A DNA stretch of 64,000 bases from NCBI GenBank assembly GCA_035651455.1, contig DASRFR010000003.1:213789-277788 (forward strand), read 5' to 3'. Below are positions 36,178 through 44,798 of the stretch, in pieces. The notes under the pieces are model-generated. The model did no database searches, had not been told where the DNA came from, and saw only the letters and a list, made by a program, of their open reading frames with translations. Every line of letters begins with the position of its first letter. Within the stretch, counting starts at the first letter, position 1. The stretch comes from DASRFR01 sp035651455. GTDB taxonomy: Bacteria; Acidobacteriota; Terriglobia; Terriglobales; Acidobacteriaceae. Position numbers and translations under genes: made by a program.

Positions 36178-37014
36178 ATGAAAAATCAGACGAATCCATC
36201 CCAACAAACACTGCGTGGCGTACGCGTGCTGGTGGGCCGGGCCGCACATCAAGCGGGCGCGCTATCTGCTGCGCTTCAGGCGCTCGGCGCCGAGGTCATA
36301 GAGATTCCTTTCATCGAAATCCGGCCGCCCGCCTCGTTTACGCCAATCGACGCTGCGCTGAAAAACATTGCTGACTATCAGTGGCTCATTCTCACCAGCG
36401 TCAATGGAGTGGTTGCGCTGTGGAAGCGGATGGAAAAGCTGGGGCTGAGTTCCGGCGTTCTCCGGCATTTGAAGGTAGCCGCTATTGGTCCCGCGACAAA
36501 GAAGGCGATGGAAGCCCAAGGTGTTGCTGTAGACATAATGCCGAAAGAGTACGTGGCGGAATCAGTGGTTAGTTCGATGCAAGATTTGGTGCCCGGCAAG
36601 CGGGTGCTGCTGGTGCGCGCAAAAGTAGCCCGCGACGTGATTCCTCGTGAACTGCGAACCGTCGGAGCGAACGTCGACGTTGTTGAAGCTTATGAAACCG
36701 TTGTGCCAATAGAGTCGCGGGAGAAATTGAAATCCCTTTTTGGCAATTCCAACGCCTCACCCCACTTCATAACTTTCACAAGTTCTTCCAGCGTGCGAAA
36801 CTTTGTCGCTTTACTTGGGGACGATTTGCGCAACCAAGGGCATAAAAAGCTCCCAGGACATCAAATAATGCGGTTTGCCTCCATTGGTCCGGTTACCTCC
36901 GCAACCCTGCGAGAACTGAACCTGCCTGTCGATATTGAGGCTGCGGAGTACACGATTCCCGGCTTAGTCGCTGCGATTGCCAAAGCGGTGGCGACGAAGC
37001 CCGTGCATACATAA
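36178..37014 (+). CDS. hemD: Uroporphyrinogen-III synthase
   Basis: A 278-residue two-lobed protein. LRGVRVLVGRAAHQAGALSAALQALGAEV, WLILTSVNGVVALWKRM and the second-lobe FITFTSSSSVRNFVAL with SIGPVTSATLREL fit HemD, which is poorly conserved apart from these. It cyclises hydroxymethylbilane. The ATG at 36178 is chosen over a TTG six codons earlier. It supplies uroporphyrinogen III for both heme and the siroheme made by the genes near 46.5-48 kb. Confidence 0.9.
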   Translation: MKNQTNPSQQTLRGVRVLVGRAAHQAGALSAALQALGAEVIEIPFIEIRPPASFTPIDAALKNIADYQWLILTSVNGVVALWKRMEKLGLSSGVLRHLKVAAIGPATKKAMEAQGVAVDIMPKEYVAESVVSSMQDLVPGKRVLLVRAKVARDVIPRELRTVGANVDVVEAYETVVPIESREKLKSLFGNSNASPHFITFTSSSSVRNFVALLGDDLRNQGHKKLPGHQIMRFASIGPVTSATLRELNLPVDIEAAEYTIPGLVAAIAKAVATKPVHT

Positions 37015-37150
37015 TCAGATTGCAGCGATGCCTGTCCTGTTCCGCCACTTTGTAATCCCCACTCATGATCTACTCACAATCGGAACAATCCATCACGAGC
37101 ATCGAAATTCTCGATTGTACTTTTTGCCATTTGAACGATAGACAATCGTG

Positions 37151-40100
37151 ATGGCTCGCGTCTCCTTTTCTCCCGATCATGATGCATGTGGTGTCGGTTT
37201 TATCGCTCAATTGGGTGGCGGATGTCAGCGTGAAATAGTGCAACGAGGCCTCGAAGCGCTGCGTCGGTTAGCTCATCGCGGCGGAGTCGATGCGGATGGG
37301 CGTAGCGGTGATGGCGCGGGGCTACTGATTCAAATCCCGGAAAAGTTCATGCGTGCCCGCGCGCGCTGTAACGGGATCGAACTGCCGGACGTATTCGCAG
37401 TCGGGATGGTGTTTTTGCCTGTGGGCCAGGAGGATGCCGCACGAATTGTCATTGAGGCTTCCGTGGCTGCACACAAGCTCGAATTCCTGGGCTGGCGCAA
37501 AGTACCCACGGACGCTGCCATCCTTGGGCCGCGGTCGCTCCATAGTTTGCCCTCGGTCGAGCAGTGCTTTATTGGAGCACCTGACGGCTTCACCGAACTG
37601 GAGCGAACCCTTTTTCGCCTGCGCAAGGAGGTTGAATACCACGGCCCCGCGGGAACCTATTTCTGTTCGCTTTCCTCCCGGACCGTGGTTTACAAAGGCC
37701 TTCTCACGCCCGAACAACTAAACGCGTTTTACCTTGACTTGGGGGATCCGGATTTTGCCAGCTCATTCGTCATCTTTCACCAGCGATATTCCACGAACAC
37801 CCGGCCAAGCTGGGCGCTGGCCCAGCCTTTCCGATTTGTTGCCCACAATGGTGAGATCAATACCATTACGGCCAATCGCCGTTGGCTTAGAGCTAAAAAA
37901 CACCTTTGGCAACAGAGATTGGGCCTGGATTCTGATGTCCGACTCCTCGAGCCTGGCGCCAGCGATTCCGGCAGCTTCGATAACGCGTTCGAACTCTATT
38001 TGCGCCGGGGCTATAGTCCCGAGGCCGCGATGTTGTGCATGGTGCCGCCGGCGTGGGAAAACGAACAGCCCGTGCATCCCGAGGTGCGCAGTCTGCTTCA
38101 CTGTCATGCAACCGAGCAGGAACCATGGGATGGTCCGGCAGCTTTAATTTTCAGCGATGGAAACACCGTCGGGGCGAAGCTCGATCGCAATGGTTTGCGG
38201 CCGCTGCGTTATACCTTGTCGTCCGACGGCCTGCTGATTGCCGGATCCGAAGTTGGCATCGCCGATCTGCATGGGAAACGCATCATCGAGCGGCAACGCC
38301 TCGGCCCCGGCGAGATGCTGACAGTGGTCCCCCGGACCGGAGCGATTCTCCGCCCGGGACAGTGCCCCGATGTGCGCAAGTGGTGCTGGGCTACTCTGCC
38401 AAGAACGTTGTTGGCCGCTGACATTTCGCCCTCAGTACCAACTCGCGCGCAGTCGTCCCCGATTTCAACCGCAGTGCTGGCCAGCCTCGGATGGAGCGAA
38501 GATCAATACCGGCTGCTTTTTCAGCCCCTGGTCGAAAGCGGGCAGGAAGCGGTTTGGAGCATGGGTGACGATGCTGCCCCGGCATTCCTCTCCGAGTTGC
38601 CACGCTCTTTATGGGATTACTGCAAGCAACGTTTCGCGCAGGTAACCAATCCGCCCATTGATCCGATGCGGGAAGCGCACGTGATGTCGATGACCGTCTG
38701 TTTGGGCGACAACACTTTGCTGCCGTCACCTGTGCTCGATGCTGCCCATCTGCTGGCTCTGCGCAAGAAGATGGAGCAGGTAGAAGAGATTGATCTCACT
38801 TTCGACATCGCGCAAGGAATGGCAGGAGCGCTGGCGTCATGGGAACGCATTCAGCGGAACGCGGAAATGCTGTCGTCAGAAGTTGGCCTGGTGTTGCTGA
38901 CCGACCGCGCCGTGGATAAGAGGCGCGCGGCGTTGCCTGTTCTCCTCGCGGCCGCGGCGATTTGGCAGGCCATGACGCGTGCCGGCTTGTGGCGCGTGCC
39001 CCTAATCGTGGAATCCGGGCAGGTGATCGAAACCCACCACATCGCGCTGCTCATCGCTGTCGGAGCTACGGCGGTTGTCGCCTACGCAGCCCTGAATCAA
39101 GCCGAGACACTTCATGCCAAGGGCGAGGAAAGATATCGCGCCGCGGTAGAAAAAGGCTTGCGAAAGGTGCTGGCTCGGATGGGCATCTCAACCCTCGCCA
39201 GCTATCGCAACAGCCAGCTTTTCGAAACGCTGGGTCTCGATTCAGAGCTTCGCACAGAGTTCTTCGAGGATGCCGGCGGTGTGCTCGGTGGTAAACGTGT
39301 TATCGACTTGCTTCAGGACTGCCTCGATCGGCACACGTTAGCCTTTGCCAGTGAGCGTTCGCGGTTGCCTGATCTTGGACTGTATCGCTTCCGCCACGCG
39401 GGCGAATCTCATGCCAGCTCTCCGCAACTGGTGCGACGTATGCACGGCTATCTAAAATCGCCAACCGCCGAAAATTACCGGTTCTACACAGAATTGGCAG
39501 ACCAGAGGAAGCCGCTTGCCATTCGCGATCAGCTGGAAATCTCACCCGGTTCTTGCATTCCTTTGCATGAAGTAGAGTCCCAAGCTTCGGTTCTCAGCCG
39601 ATTCAGCACGCAGGCAATGTCGCTGGGCGCGATCTCGCCGGAGACTCACAAGACCCTCGCTATTGCCATGAACCGTCTGGGGGCCCGCAGCAATACGGGC
39701 GAGGGCGGAGAAGATCCCTCGGTCTACGCTGAGAACGGCCATGCAACTCATCGGATCAAGCAGGTTGCATCCGCGCGTTTCGGAGTAACGGCTGAATACC
39801 TGGTGCAGGCGGACGAACTGGAAATTAAAATCGCTCAGGGCGCCAAGCCGGGCGAAGGCGGACAACTTCCAGCAAGTAAGGTTACGGCGCTCATCGCTCG
39901 TTTGCGTCATGCCATGCCCAACATGACGCTGATCTCGCCGCCGCCTCACCACGACATCTATAGCATTGAAGATCTCGCTCAGCTGATTCACGATCTGCGC
40001 TGTATCAATAGCCAGGCCCGGATTGGCGTCAAGCTGGTCTCCAGTAGCGGTGTCGGCATCATTGCCTGTGGTGTTGTGAAGGCAGGCGCGGATGTGATCA

Positions 40101-41482
40101 CGATCAGCGGACATGATGGTGGGACCGGCGCGTCGCCGCTTACTTCGATCAAGAACACGGGCATGCCTTGGGAGATCGGCTTGCGCGACGCACATCGTGC
40201 CTTGGTGGGCGCCGGCCTGCGCGGACGAGTTCGGCTGCGGGCCGATGGGGGATTCAAGTTCGCGCGCGACGTGATCATTGCCGCGTTGCTCGGCGCCGAT
40301 GAGTTTGGCTTTGGAACCGCGGCCCTCCTCGCGCTGGGTTGTGTTATGGCCCGGCAATGCCACCTGAATACTTGTCCTGTCGGAATTGCTACGCAGAACG
40401 AGGAACTGCGCGCGAGATTCTCGGCTTCCCCGGAGATGCTCGAAACCTACTTCCGCGGTATTGCCGGCGAGATTCGAGAATTGCTCGCCCTCATGGGTGC
40501 CCGCTCAATCAACGACATCGTCGGTGCTGCGCAGAGGCTTCGCCAGCGTGGGGCAGCTTCAGACTGCGAAGGTTTGGCAGAATTGCTGGCACCCACGGCT
40601 GATACGGAACAAGTGGCCTATCCCCGGGCAGCGCAAAGCGCCCTCGAGACTGCACTGAATCGTCACGTGGGGACCTTCGAGACCTTGGGTGTTCGCTCTC
40701 ATCGCTTTCCGATCACGAACGCGGATCTCAGCATCGGCACTCGCTTGAGCGGCGAGATCGTGCGCCAACAGATAAACCTGGTTTCGCCTATTGAATGTGA
40801 ATTCACGGGAACGGCCGGGCAAAGTTTCGGAGCATTTCTAGTTCGCGGTGTGAACCTGAAGCTACTGGGTGAAGCGAATGATTACGTCGGCAAAGGGCTT
40901 TGCGGAGGCAGGATCGCTATCTCCGCGGGGGAAGATGCATCCCGCCGAGGTGACGTCCTCGCAGGCAACACCGCGTTGTACGGGGCCACTGCCGGTGAAT
41001 TGTACATTTCTGGGCGAGCAGGCGAGCGTTTTGCCGTTCGCAATAGCGGCGCGCTCGCCGTGGCCGAAGGAACAGGTCAACATGCGTGTGAATACATGAC
41101 TGCGGGGGTCGTTGTCATCATGGGACCGGCAGGCGCGAATTTGGGCGCAGGCATGACTGGCGGATTAGCTTACGTGTTGCGCGATCAGATTTACGATCGT
41201 GACTACAATCAGGAGTCTGTGCGAGTCATATTCATGGCCGCCCGGGAAGAGCTTTGGTTGCGACGAGTTCTTCGCAGGCACGTAGTGCTGACCGGAAGCC
41301 CGGTCGCGGTCCGGTTGTTGGCATCGCGAGCATCGCTGCCATTCCTTCGCCTTCAGCCTGTGCACCTGCCGTGCCCAATAGAAGAAACATGGGGGCCCAT
41401 CCTAAAGCATTTGCGGCCAACGTGTGATGCGTTTAGCGGTTCTGATCTGGGTTATCGCCCGATATCAACCTACGAGCAATGA
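37151..41482 (+). CDS. gltB: Glutamate synthase large subunit
   Basis: A 1443-residue enzyme that makes glutamate from glutamine and 2-oxoglutarate. Domain order is normal: a type II amidotransferase beginning at Cys13 after a short propeptide (DACGVGF), a central domain, the FMN-binding synthase domain with GGEDPSVYAENG and the [3Fe-4S] loop CVMARQCHLNTCPVG, and the C-terminal GXGXG beta-helix (GKGLCGGRIAIS, AGANLGAGMTGG). No gltD follows, so the NADPH subunit is elsewhere or the enzyme uses ferredoxin. A GTG directly precedes the ATG and could also start. Confidence 0.95.
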   Translation: MARVSFSPDHDACGVGFIAQLGGGCQREIVQRGLEALRRLAHRGGVDADGRSGDGAGLLIQIPEKFMRARARCNGIELPDVFAVGMVFLPVGQEDAARIVIEASVAAHKLEFLGWRKVPTDAAILGPRSLHSLPSVEQCFIGAPDGFTELERTLFRLRKEVEYHGPAGTYFCSLSSRTVVYKGLLTPEQLNAFYLDLGDPDFASSFVIFHQRYSTNTRPSWALAQPFRFVAHNGEINTITANRRWLRAKKHLWQQRLGLDSDVRLLEPGASDSGSFDNAFELYLRRGYSPEAAMLCMVPPAWENEQPVHPEVRSLLHCHATEQEPWDGPAALIFSDGNTVGAKLDRNGLRPLRYTLSSDGLLIAGSEVGIADLHGKRIIERQRLGPGEMLTVVPRTGAILRPGQCPDVRKWCWATLPRTLLAADISPSVPTRAQSSPISTAVLASLGWSEDQYRLLFQPLVESGQEAVWSMGDDAAPAFLSELPRSLWDYCKQRFAQVTNPPIDPMREAHVMSMTVCLGDNTLLPSPVLDAAHLLALRKKMEQVEEIDLTFDIAQGMAGALASWERIQRNAEMLSSEVGLVLLTDRAVDKRRAALPVLLAAAAIWQAMTRAGLWRVPLIVESGQVIETHHIALLIAVGATAVVAYAALNQAETLHAKGEERYRAAVEKGLRKVLARMGISTLASYRNSQLFETLGLDSELRTEFFEDAGGVLGGKRVIDLLQDCLDRHTLAFASERSRLPDLGLYRFRHAGESHASSPQLVRRMHGYLKSPTAENYRFYTELADQRKPLAIRDQLEISPGSCIPLHEVESQASVLSRFSTQAMSLGAISPETHKTLAIAMNRLGARSNTGEGGEDPSVYAENGHATHRIKQVASARFGVTAEYLVQADELEIKIAQGAKPGEGGQLPASKVTALIARLRHAMPNMTLISPPPHHDIYSIEDLAQLIHDLRCINSQARIGVKLVSSSGVGIIACGVVKAGADVITISGHDGGTGASPLTSIKNTGMPWEIGLRDAHRALVGAGLRGRVRLRADGGFKFARDVIIAALLGADEFGFGTAALLALGCVMARQCHLNTCPVGIATQNEELRARFSASPEMLETYFRGIAGEIRELLALMGARSINDIVGAAQRLRQRGAASDCEGLAELLAPTADTEQVAYPRAAQSALETALNRHVGTFETLGVRSHRFPITNADLSIGTRLSGEIVRQQINLVSPIECEFTGTAGQSFGAFLVRGVNLKLLGEANDYVGKGLCGGRIAISAGEDASRRGDVLAGNTALYGATAGELYISGRAGERFAVRNSGALAVAEGTGQHACEYMTAGVVVIMGPAGANLGAGMTGGLAYVLRDQIYDRDYNQESVRVIFMAAREELWLRRVLRRHVVLTGSPVAVRLLASRASLPFLRLQPVHLPCPIEETWGPILKHLRPTCDAFSGSDLGYRPISTYEQ

Positions 41483-41549
41483 GATTCATCGGTCGCGGAT
41501 GAATAAGTGCATGGCGCTGTAAGCGCTCTACTATAATCACCCTTCTCCT

Positions 41550-42467
41550 ATGGACTTTGACCAGCTCACTACATTTCTGCAGGTGGCGAAGCTCGGCAGT
41601 TTCTCGCGGGCAGGGCAAAAAGTGTTCCGCTCGCAATCGGCTGTGAGTGCGCAAATCCGGCAACTGGAGCAGGAATACGGCGATAAACTGCTTGACCGTT
41701 CGGGCAAGGACGTCAGGCTTACTCCTGCGGGGCGCGTGCTGTTTAATTATGCCGAGAAGCTGATTGGCATGAGGGAGGAATCGCTGCTGGCGGTAGCCGA
41801 CCAGGGTGTAACCGCCAGGGGGACCTTGCTCATCGGCGCGAACGAAGCAACCTGCCTCTATGTTCTACCGGAGGTATTCGCAGAATACTGTCGTCGTTTT
41901 CCGAGCGTGCAGATCAGCATTTACCGAAACTTCAGTTACAAAATAATTGAGAAACTGGAGAACGGTTCCATTGACGTCGGCATTATCACCTTGCCGGCAA
42001 AATCCCCCAGCCTGAAAGTGCACTCCATTTACCGGGATCAACTGATGCTGATGGTCGAGCCGCATCATCCCCTGGGAAAGCACAAGTCGGTGAGAGTGGC
42101 CGATATCGCAAAGTATCCGCTGCTCGTTCCCAAGACGGGGTATACGCGGCAGCTGATGGACAAGCTGTTTCGCCCTTATCAGAACCATCTGCAGATCCGC
42201 ATGGAATTGCCGAGTATCGGCATGATCAAGAGTTTCGTCGCGGCTGGCCTGGGCGTGTCTCTGATCAGCACCAGCTTTGCGCGTGATCAGGTTCTCGCTA
42301 ATCGCGTCAAGCTGGTCCCCATCGAAGGTGGCGAACTCTGGCGCGAACTTGGCCTTGCTTATCGTCGCGATCGAACTTTGACCCGCGCTACCAGCAGCTT
42401 CATTTCTACCGTCAGAGAGCTCGCAGCTGCCAGCAAGACTCACGATCAACCCAGACCTGGCTCCTGA
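41550..42467 (+). CDS. LysR-family transcriptional regulator
   Basis: A 305-residue LysR protein. The winged HTH (FLQVAKLGSFSRAGQKVFRSQSAVSAQIRQLE) is standard, and the effector domain starts near residue 90 with RGTLLIGANEATCLYVLPEVF. Many regulators of this clade (CysB/Cbl/CysL-like) sit beside sulfur or nitrogen genes. It lies between gltB (67 bp upstream) and the sulfur cluster downstream and could control either. Its effector is unknown. ATCAGA-ttt-TCTGAT near 42505 may be part of its transcript end. Confidence 0.85.
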   Translation: MDFDQLTTFLQVAKLGSFSRAGQKVFRSQSAVSAQIRQLEQEYGDKLLDRSGKDVRLTPAGRVLFNYAEKLIGMREESLLAVADQGVTARGTLLIGANEATCLYVLPEVFAEYCRRFPSVQISIYRNFSYKIIEKLENGSIDVGIITLPAKSPSLKVHSIYRDQLMLMVEPHHPLGKHKSVRVADIAKYPLLVPKTGYTRQLMDKLFRPYQNHLQIRMELPSIGMIKSFVAAGLGVSLISTSFARDQVLANRVKLVPIEGGELWRELGLAYRRDRTLTRATSSFISTVRELAAASKTHDQPRPGS

Positions 42468-42647
42468 GCCGCACGCAACATTGCATTTTTGAATAGCGCC
42501 CATCAGATTTTCTGATTTCCATTCTGGGAACGAGTGCTTTACCTTAGAAAAGGCAAAATAGTGCCGTTCACGAGATAGATGTAGTATCCCGAAATCCAGC
42601 TTCCGCGCCGTTTATCGGATCACGGGCAGTCTTCGTTGAGGCAAGCT

Positions 42648-42833
42648 ATGGAGAACATGATGTCTGAACTCGAACTCAAAGAGAGCCTGAGCAAGGTGCT
42701 GGAGGAACACCAGCACGAGAGTGGCTTGCACATGATCGGCGGACGCCAGAGGTTGATTGATCGCCTGGTGCAGTTCTTCGAAGAGGTACAGGACAAGCGC
42801 TCATCGCAGTGGCTTGGGCAACGCTCCTGCTGA
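42648..42833 (+). CDS. Small acidic/helical protein upstream of the first attenuator
   Basis: A 61-residue protein predicted to be largely helical (SELELKESLSKVLEEHQHES, then RLIDRLVQFFEEVQDK). GAGG lies 6 nt before the ATG at 42648. Its stop is only 13 bp before the leader ORF at 42847, so ribosomes ending here could reinitiate on the leader. No family is recognised. Confidence 0.5.
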   Translation: MENMMSELELKESLSKVLEEHQHESGLHMIGGRQRLIDRLVQFFEEVQDKRSSQWLGQRSC

Positions 42834-42846
42834 CGTGCTAACCGAC

Positions 42847-42936
42847 ATGATGCAGATCATCCAGTCCGTCCAGCGAATTACTCGAACCTGTACATACATG
42901 TGTACAGGCGTGTCTCTCATGGGGGCGAGTGGGTGA
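42847..42936 (+). CDS. Putative 29-residue leader peptide (attenuator 1)
   Basis: A 29-codon ORF with a second ATG at 42850. It has no clear ribosome-binding site and may be reached from the small gene just upstream. Its middle carries TRTCTYMCT: Thr at 12, 14, 16, 20, Cys at 15 and 19, Met at 18. The last sense codons contain GTGGGT (42929-42934), which is exactly complementary to ACCCAC in the 5' arm of the terminator at 42962. A ribosome at the stop would cover it; a ribosome stalled on Thr/Cys/Met codons would leave it free to disrupt the terminator. The stop is followed by 25 nt before the terminator, the same as in leader 2. Confidence 0.55.
   Translation: MMQIIQSVQRITRTCTYMCTGVSLMGASG
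42887..42908. repeat. Perfect 8-bp dyad inside leader 1
   Basis: CCTGTACA-tacatg-TGTACAGG is a perfect inverted repeat lying over the Thr/Cys/Met codons of leader 1. In RNA it would be a stable pause hairpin, a normal component of attenuators; as DNA it could be an operator for a dimeric regulator. Confidence 0.6.
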
Positions 42937-42961
42937 AGTAGACAACAAGAATTCAGCAGAT

Positions 42962-42999
42962 AAACCCACCCCAGATGAACCTGGCGGTGGGTTTTTCTT
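42962..42999 (+). terminator. Intrinsic terminator/attenuator 1
   Basis: AAACCCACC plus CCAG (42962-42974) pair with CTGG and GGTGGGTTT (42981-42994) around a single bulged C and a 6-nt loop, followed by a T-rich run. It sits about 30 bp before the aspartokinase-like start, so it controls read-through into that gene rather than ending an upstream gene alone. GGCGGTGGGTTTTT is shared with attenuator 2. Confidence 0.75.
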
Positions 43000-43029
43000 T
43001 GTTACTTATGAAGGTCGAGGGCGGTTCAC

Positions 43030-44469
43030 GTGAATTCTGGTTCTGGTTCAGCACGGGATGAATTCGGCGTTGTCGTAATGCACTTCGGTGGGCCTTGGCT
43101 CAAAGATAGCGGCGGGCTTCGCCGGGCGGCGCGAATCATTAAGCACCGCTTGCGTTACAAGATGGTGGTTGTAGTCGGCGCGCTTTCCGATGTCCTCGAA
43201 CAGCTGTCCGTTTGCGCGCGATCGGCAGCTAACGGAGAATTGGACCGCGCCAGCGAAACCGTCCGCCAGCTTCGGGAGCGCCACCACGCGATAGCATCCG
43301 CGCTGGTCAGCGGAAGCGAATTGCAGACTTTGTTTTGCCTGCTAGAGGCCGAATTCGATGCCTTGCTGGAACTGGTAAGGGATGTGGCCGCTATCCGGGA
43401 ACTTACTCCGCGAACTTTGGACAACATTCTGGAGTTTGGCGACAACCTGGCTTCTCGTATTTTTGCAGCGGCACTTGCCGACGCAGGTATGAACGTATCT
43501 GCGATCGACAGCAGTGCGCTTTATCCTGTTGAGCGCGATTTCGCGGAACAGCCATGTCTGTGCCCCCAGGCTCAAAGCCGAATTGCGCAAATACTTGCTC
43601 CTGCAATTTCCGCGGGCCGAATACCCGTGATACCTGCCTCATGCAAGAAGGTTGCGCACGAAAATCAGGGTCGAAACCAACGCTTGCATTTGACCCCAGC
43701 CCTCGTCGCGAGTGCCTTGGAAGCGCACGTAATCGAGTTCTGGACCGACGTCGATGGATTTACTACGGCAGACCCTGGGCTGTGCCCGGAGGCTCAGGGT
43801 ATAGAAGAGCTGACGTTTGAGGAAGCTTCTGAGCTGGCCGACTTCGCGGTGCAGGGCGTTCATTGCGCCGACATGCGCGCTCTGATCGCCAACCCTATCC
43901 CGGTTCATGTGCTCAATCTGTACCATCCAGGCGGCAAAGGCACCCGCATCGTCAGGCATGCATCCACGTCACGGCGGGTCAAGGCGATTGCTGCCAGGCG
44001 TGGCGTCGCTATTGCCCAGCTGCGGGCACATCGGCAGTCGGCTCCTCAGTTGCTACGAGAGATTTATCGCGTGTTCGAATCGCATCAGGAGACTCCCAAT
44101 CTCCTCTCTTGGTCCGGAGCTGGTTTTTCGCTGCTGGCGAACTCCGCTACCACACTCGCAGCTGCGGGCGAAAACCTCAAAGGGACTGCCGACATTACGT
44201 GGGAAAACCACAAAGCCCTTGTGGCCGTGGTCGGTCAGAAGATTCGTTCTTCGTCGGAGATCCTCAGCCAGGCTTTGCACGAGCTCGCTGGCATTAAGCT
44301 TCGCTTAATCGCAGATGGGAACTTAGAGGGCAGCCTGACTTTTCTGATCGATGATCGTGATACCGAAGAAGCCGTGCAACGATTGCACCGGTTGTTCTTT
44401 GAGCCGAAGAGCCGCGAATCGCAAGTTCCGGTCCAGAGCTTGTGTCAGGCCGGTGAGTCGTGGGAATAA
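43030..44469 (+). CDS. Degenerate aspartokinase (pseudo-kinase) with ACT domains
   Basis: A 479-residue protein that aligns over its full length with monofunctional aspartate kinases (LysC/ThrA kinase part). Kept elements are VVVVGALSDVLEQL, EFGDNLASRIFAAAL and WTDVDGFTTADP, then two ACT-type regions (about 325-395 and 400-470). The catalytic residues are gone: KFGGTS reads HFGGPW at 18-23, and the ATP-binding GRGGSDY is replaced by RNQRLHL (214-220) with no gap. It should not phosphorylate aspartate but could still bind amino acids through the ACT domains. Start GTG with GAGGG 8 nt upstream. It lies under attenuator 1. Confidence 0.75.
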   Translation: MNSGSGSARDEFGVVVMHFGGPWLKDSGGLRRAARIIKHRLRYKMVVVVGALSDVLEQLSVCARSAANGELDRASETVRQLRERHHAIASALVSGSELQTLFCLLEAEFDALLELVRDVAAIRELTPRTLDNILEFGDNLASRIFAAALADAGMNVSAIDSSALYPVERDFAEQPCLCPQAQSRIAQILAPAISAGRIPVIPASCKKVAHENQGRNQRLHLTPALVASALEAHVIEFWTDVDGFTTADPGLCPEAQGIEELTFEEASELADFAVQGVHCADMRALIANPIPVHVLNLYHPGGKGTRIVRHASTSRRVKAIAARRGVAIAQLRAHRQSAPQLLREIYRVFESHQETPNLLSWSGAGFSLLANSATTLAAAGENLKGTADITWENHKALVAVVGQKIRSSSEILSQALHELAGIKLRLIADGNLEGSLTFLIDDRDTEEAVQRLHRLFFEPKSRESQVPVQSLCQAGESWE

Positions 44470-44538
44470 CTGGACAGTCATTCCATGGTTGTTGGGCCTA
44501 GGTGTCGATCAAGGCAGGTTAGTCGAATCTCGCTCTTT

Positions 44539-44566
44539 TTGCAGGTCGTTCATATCCGCAAATAAT
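44539..44566 (+). promoter_or_regulatory. Possible promoter of the sulfur-assimilation operon
   Basis: TTGCAG (44539-44544), 16 bp, AATAAT (44561-44566). It would start a transcript near 44573, about 77 nt before leader 2. No better candidate is seen between the aspartokinase-like stop and the leader, but the -35 match is only moderate. Confidence 0.4.
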
Positions 44567-44649
44567 TTTGGTTCCTTGGTTGGAATCGATCATCCAACAC
44601 GATGTTCGAATTGGTTTGATGTTTGAGTTAGTGCTGTCACGCAAGTCAC

Positions 44650-44739
44650 ATGTCAGATAATCAACATCTTCGCCGGAATTGCTGTTGCGCCTGTTGTTGT
44701 TGCGCGGGTTTGTTCTGGCGTAGGGGGCTGCTGATCTAA
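44650..44739 (+). CDS. Polycysteine leader peptide (attenuator 2)
   Basis: A 29-codon ORF, ATG at 44650 and TAA at 44737-44739. Codons 11-18 read CCCACCCC, seven Cys in eight, written with both TGC and TGT. No Shine-Dalgarno precedes it, so translation may be leaderless or weak. After the Cys run, CTGGCGTAGGG (44715-44725) can pair with CCCATCGCCAG, the 5' arm of the terminator at 44765. Ribosomes stalled on scarce Cys-tRNA would leave this segment free and let the operon be read; ribosomes reaching the TAA would cover it and let the terminator form. Function is inferred, but sequence and geometry agree. Confidence 0.8.
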   Translation: MSDNQHLRRNCCCACCCCAGLFWRRGLLI

Positions 44740-44764
44740 GACTTCTTTCATCTAGGCCTCATAT

Positions 44765-44798
44765 CCCATCGCCAGAGAAAGCTGGCGGTGGGTTTTTT
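44765..44798 (+). terminator. Intrinsic terminator/attenuator 2 before the sulfite reductase gene
   Basis: CCCATCGCCAG and CTGGCGGTGGG (44782-44792) pair over 11 bp with one T-G wobble, loop AGAAAG, then six T residues. It ends 6 bp before the reductase ATG. The 3' arm also supplies the only Shine-Dalgarno-like sequence (GGTGGG) for that gene, so the hairpin would block both transcription and ribosome access. Confidence 0.85.

Noticed and set aside
39542..40363. 273-codon frame antisense to gltB
   Set aside because: Lies entirely inside the glutamate synthase domain with its [3Fe-4S] motif; no ribosome-binding site or homologous features.
42962..42999. Terminator of the small upstream gene only
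   Set aside because: It lies 128 bp past that gene, directly before the aspartokinase-like start, and is matched by an antiterminator segment in the leader ORF; a role in attenuation explains it better.
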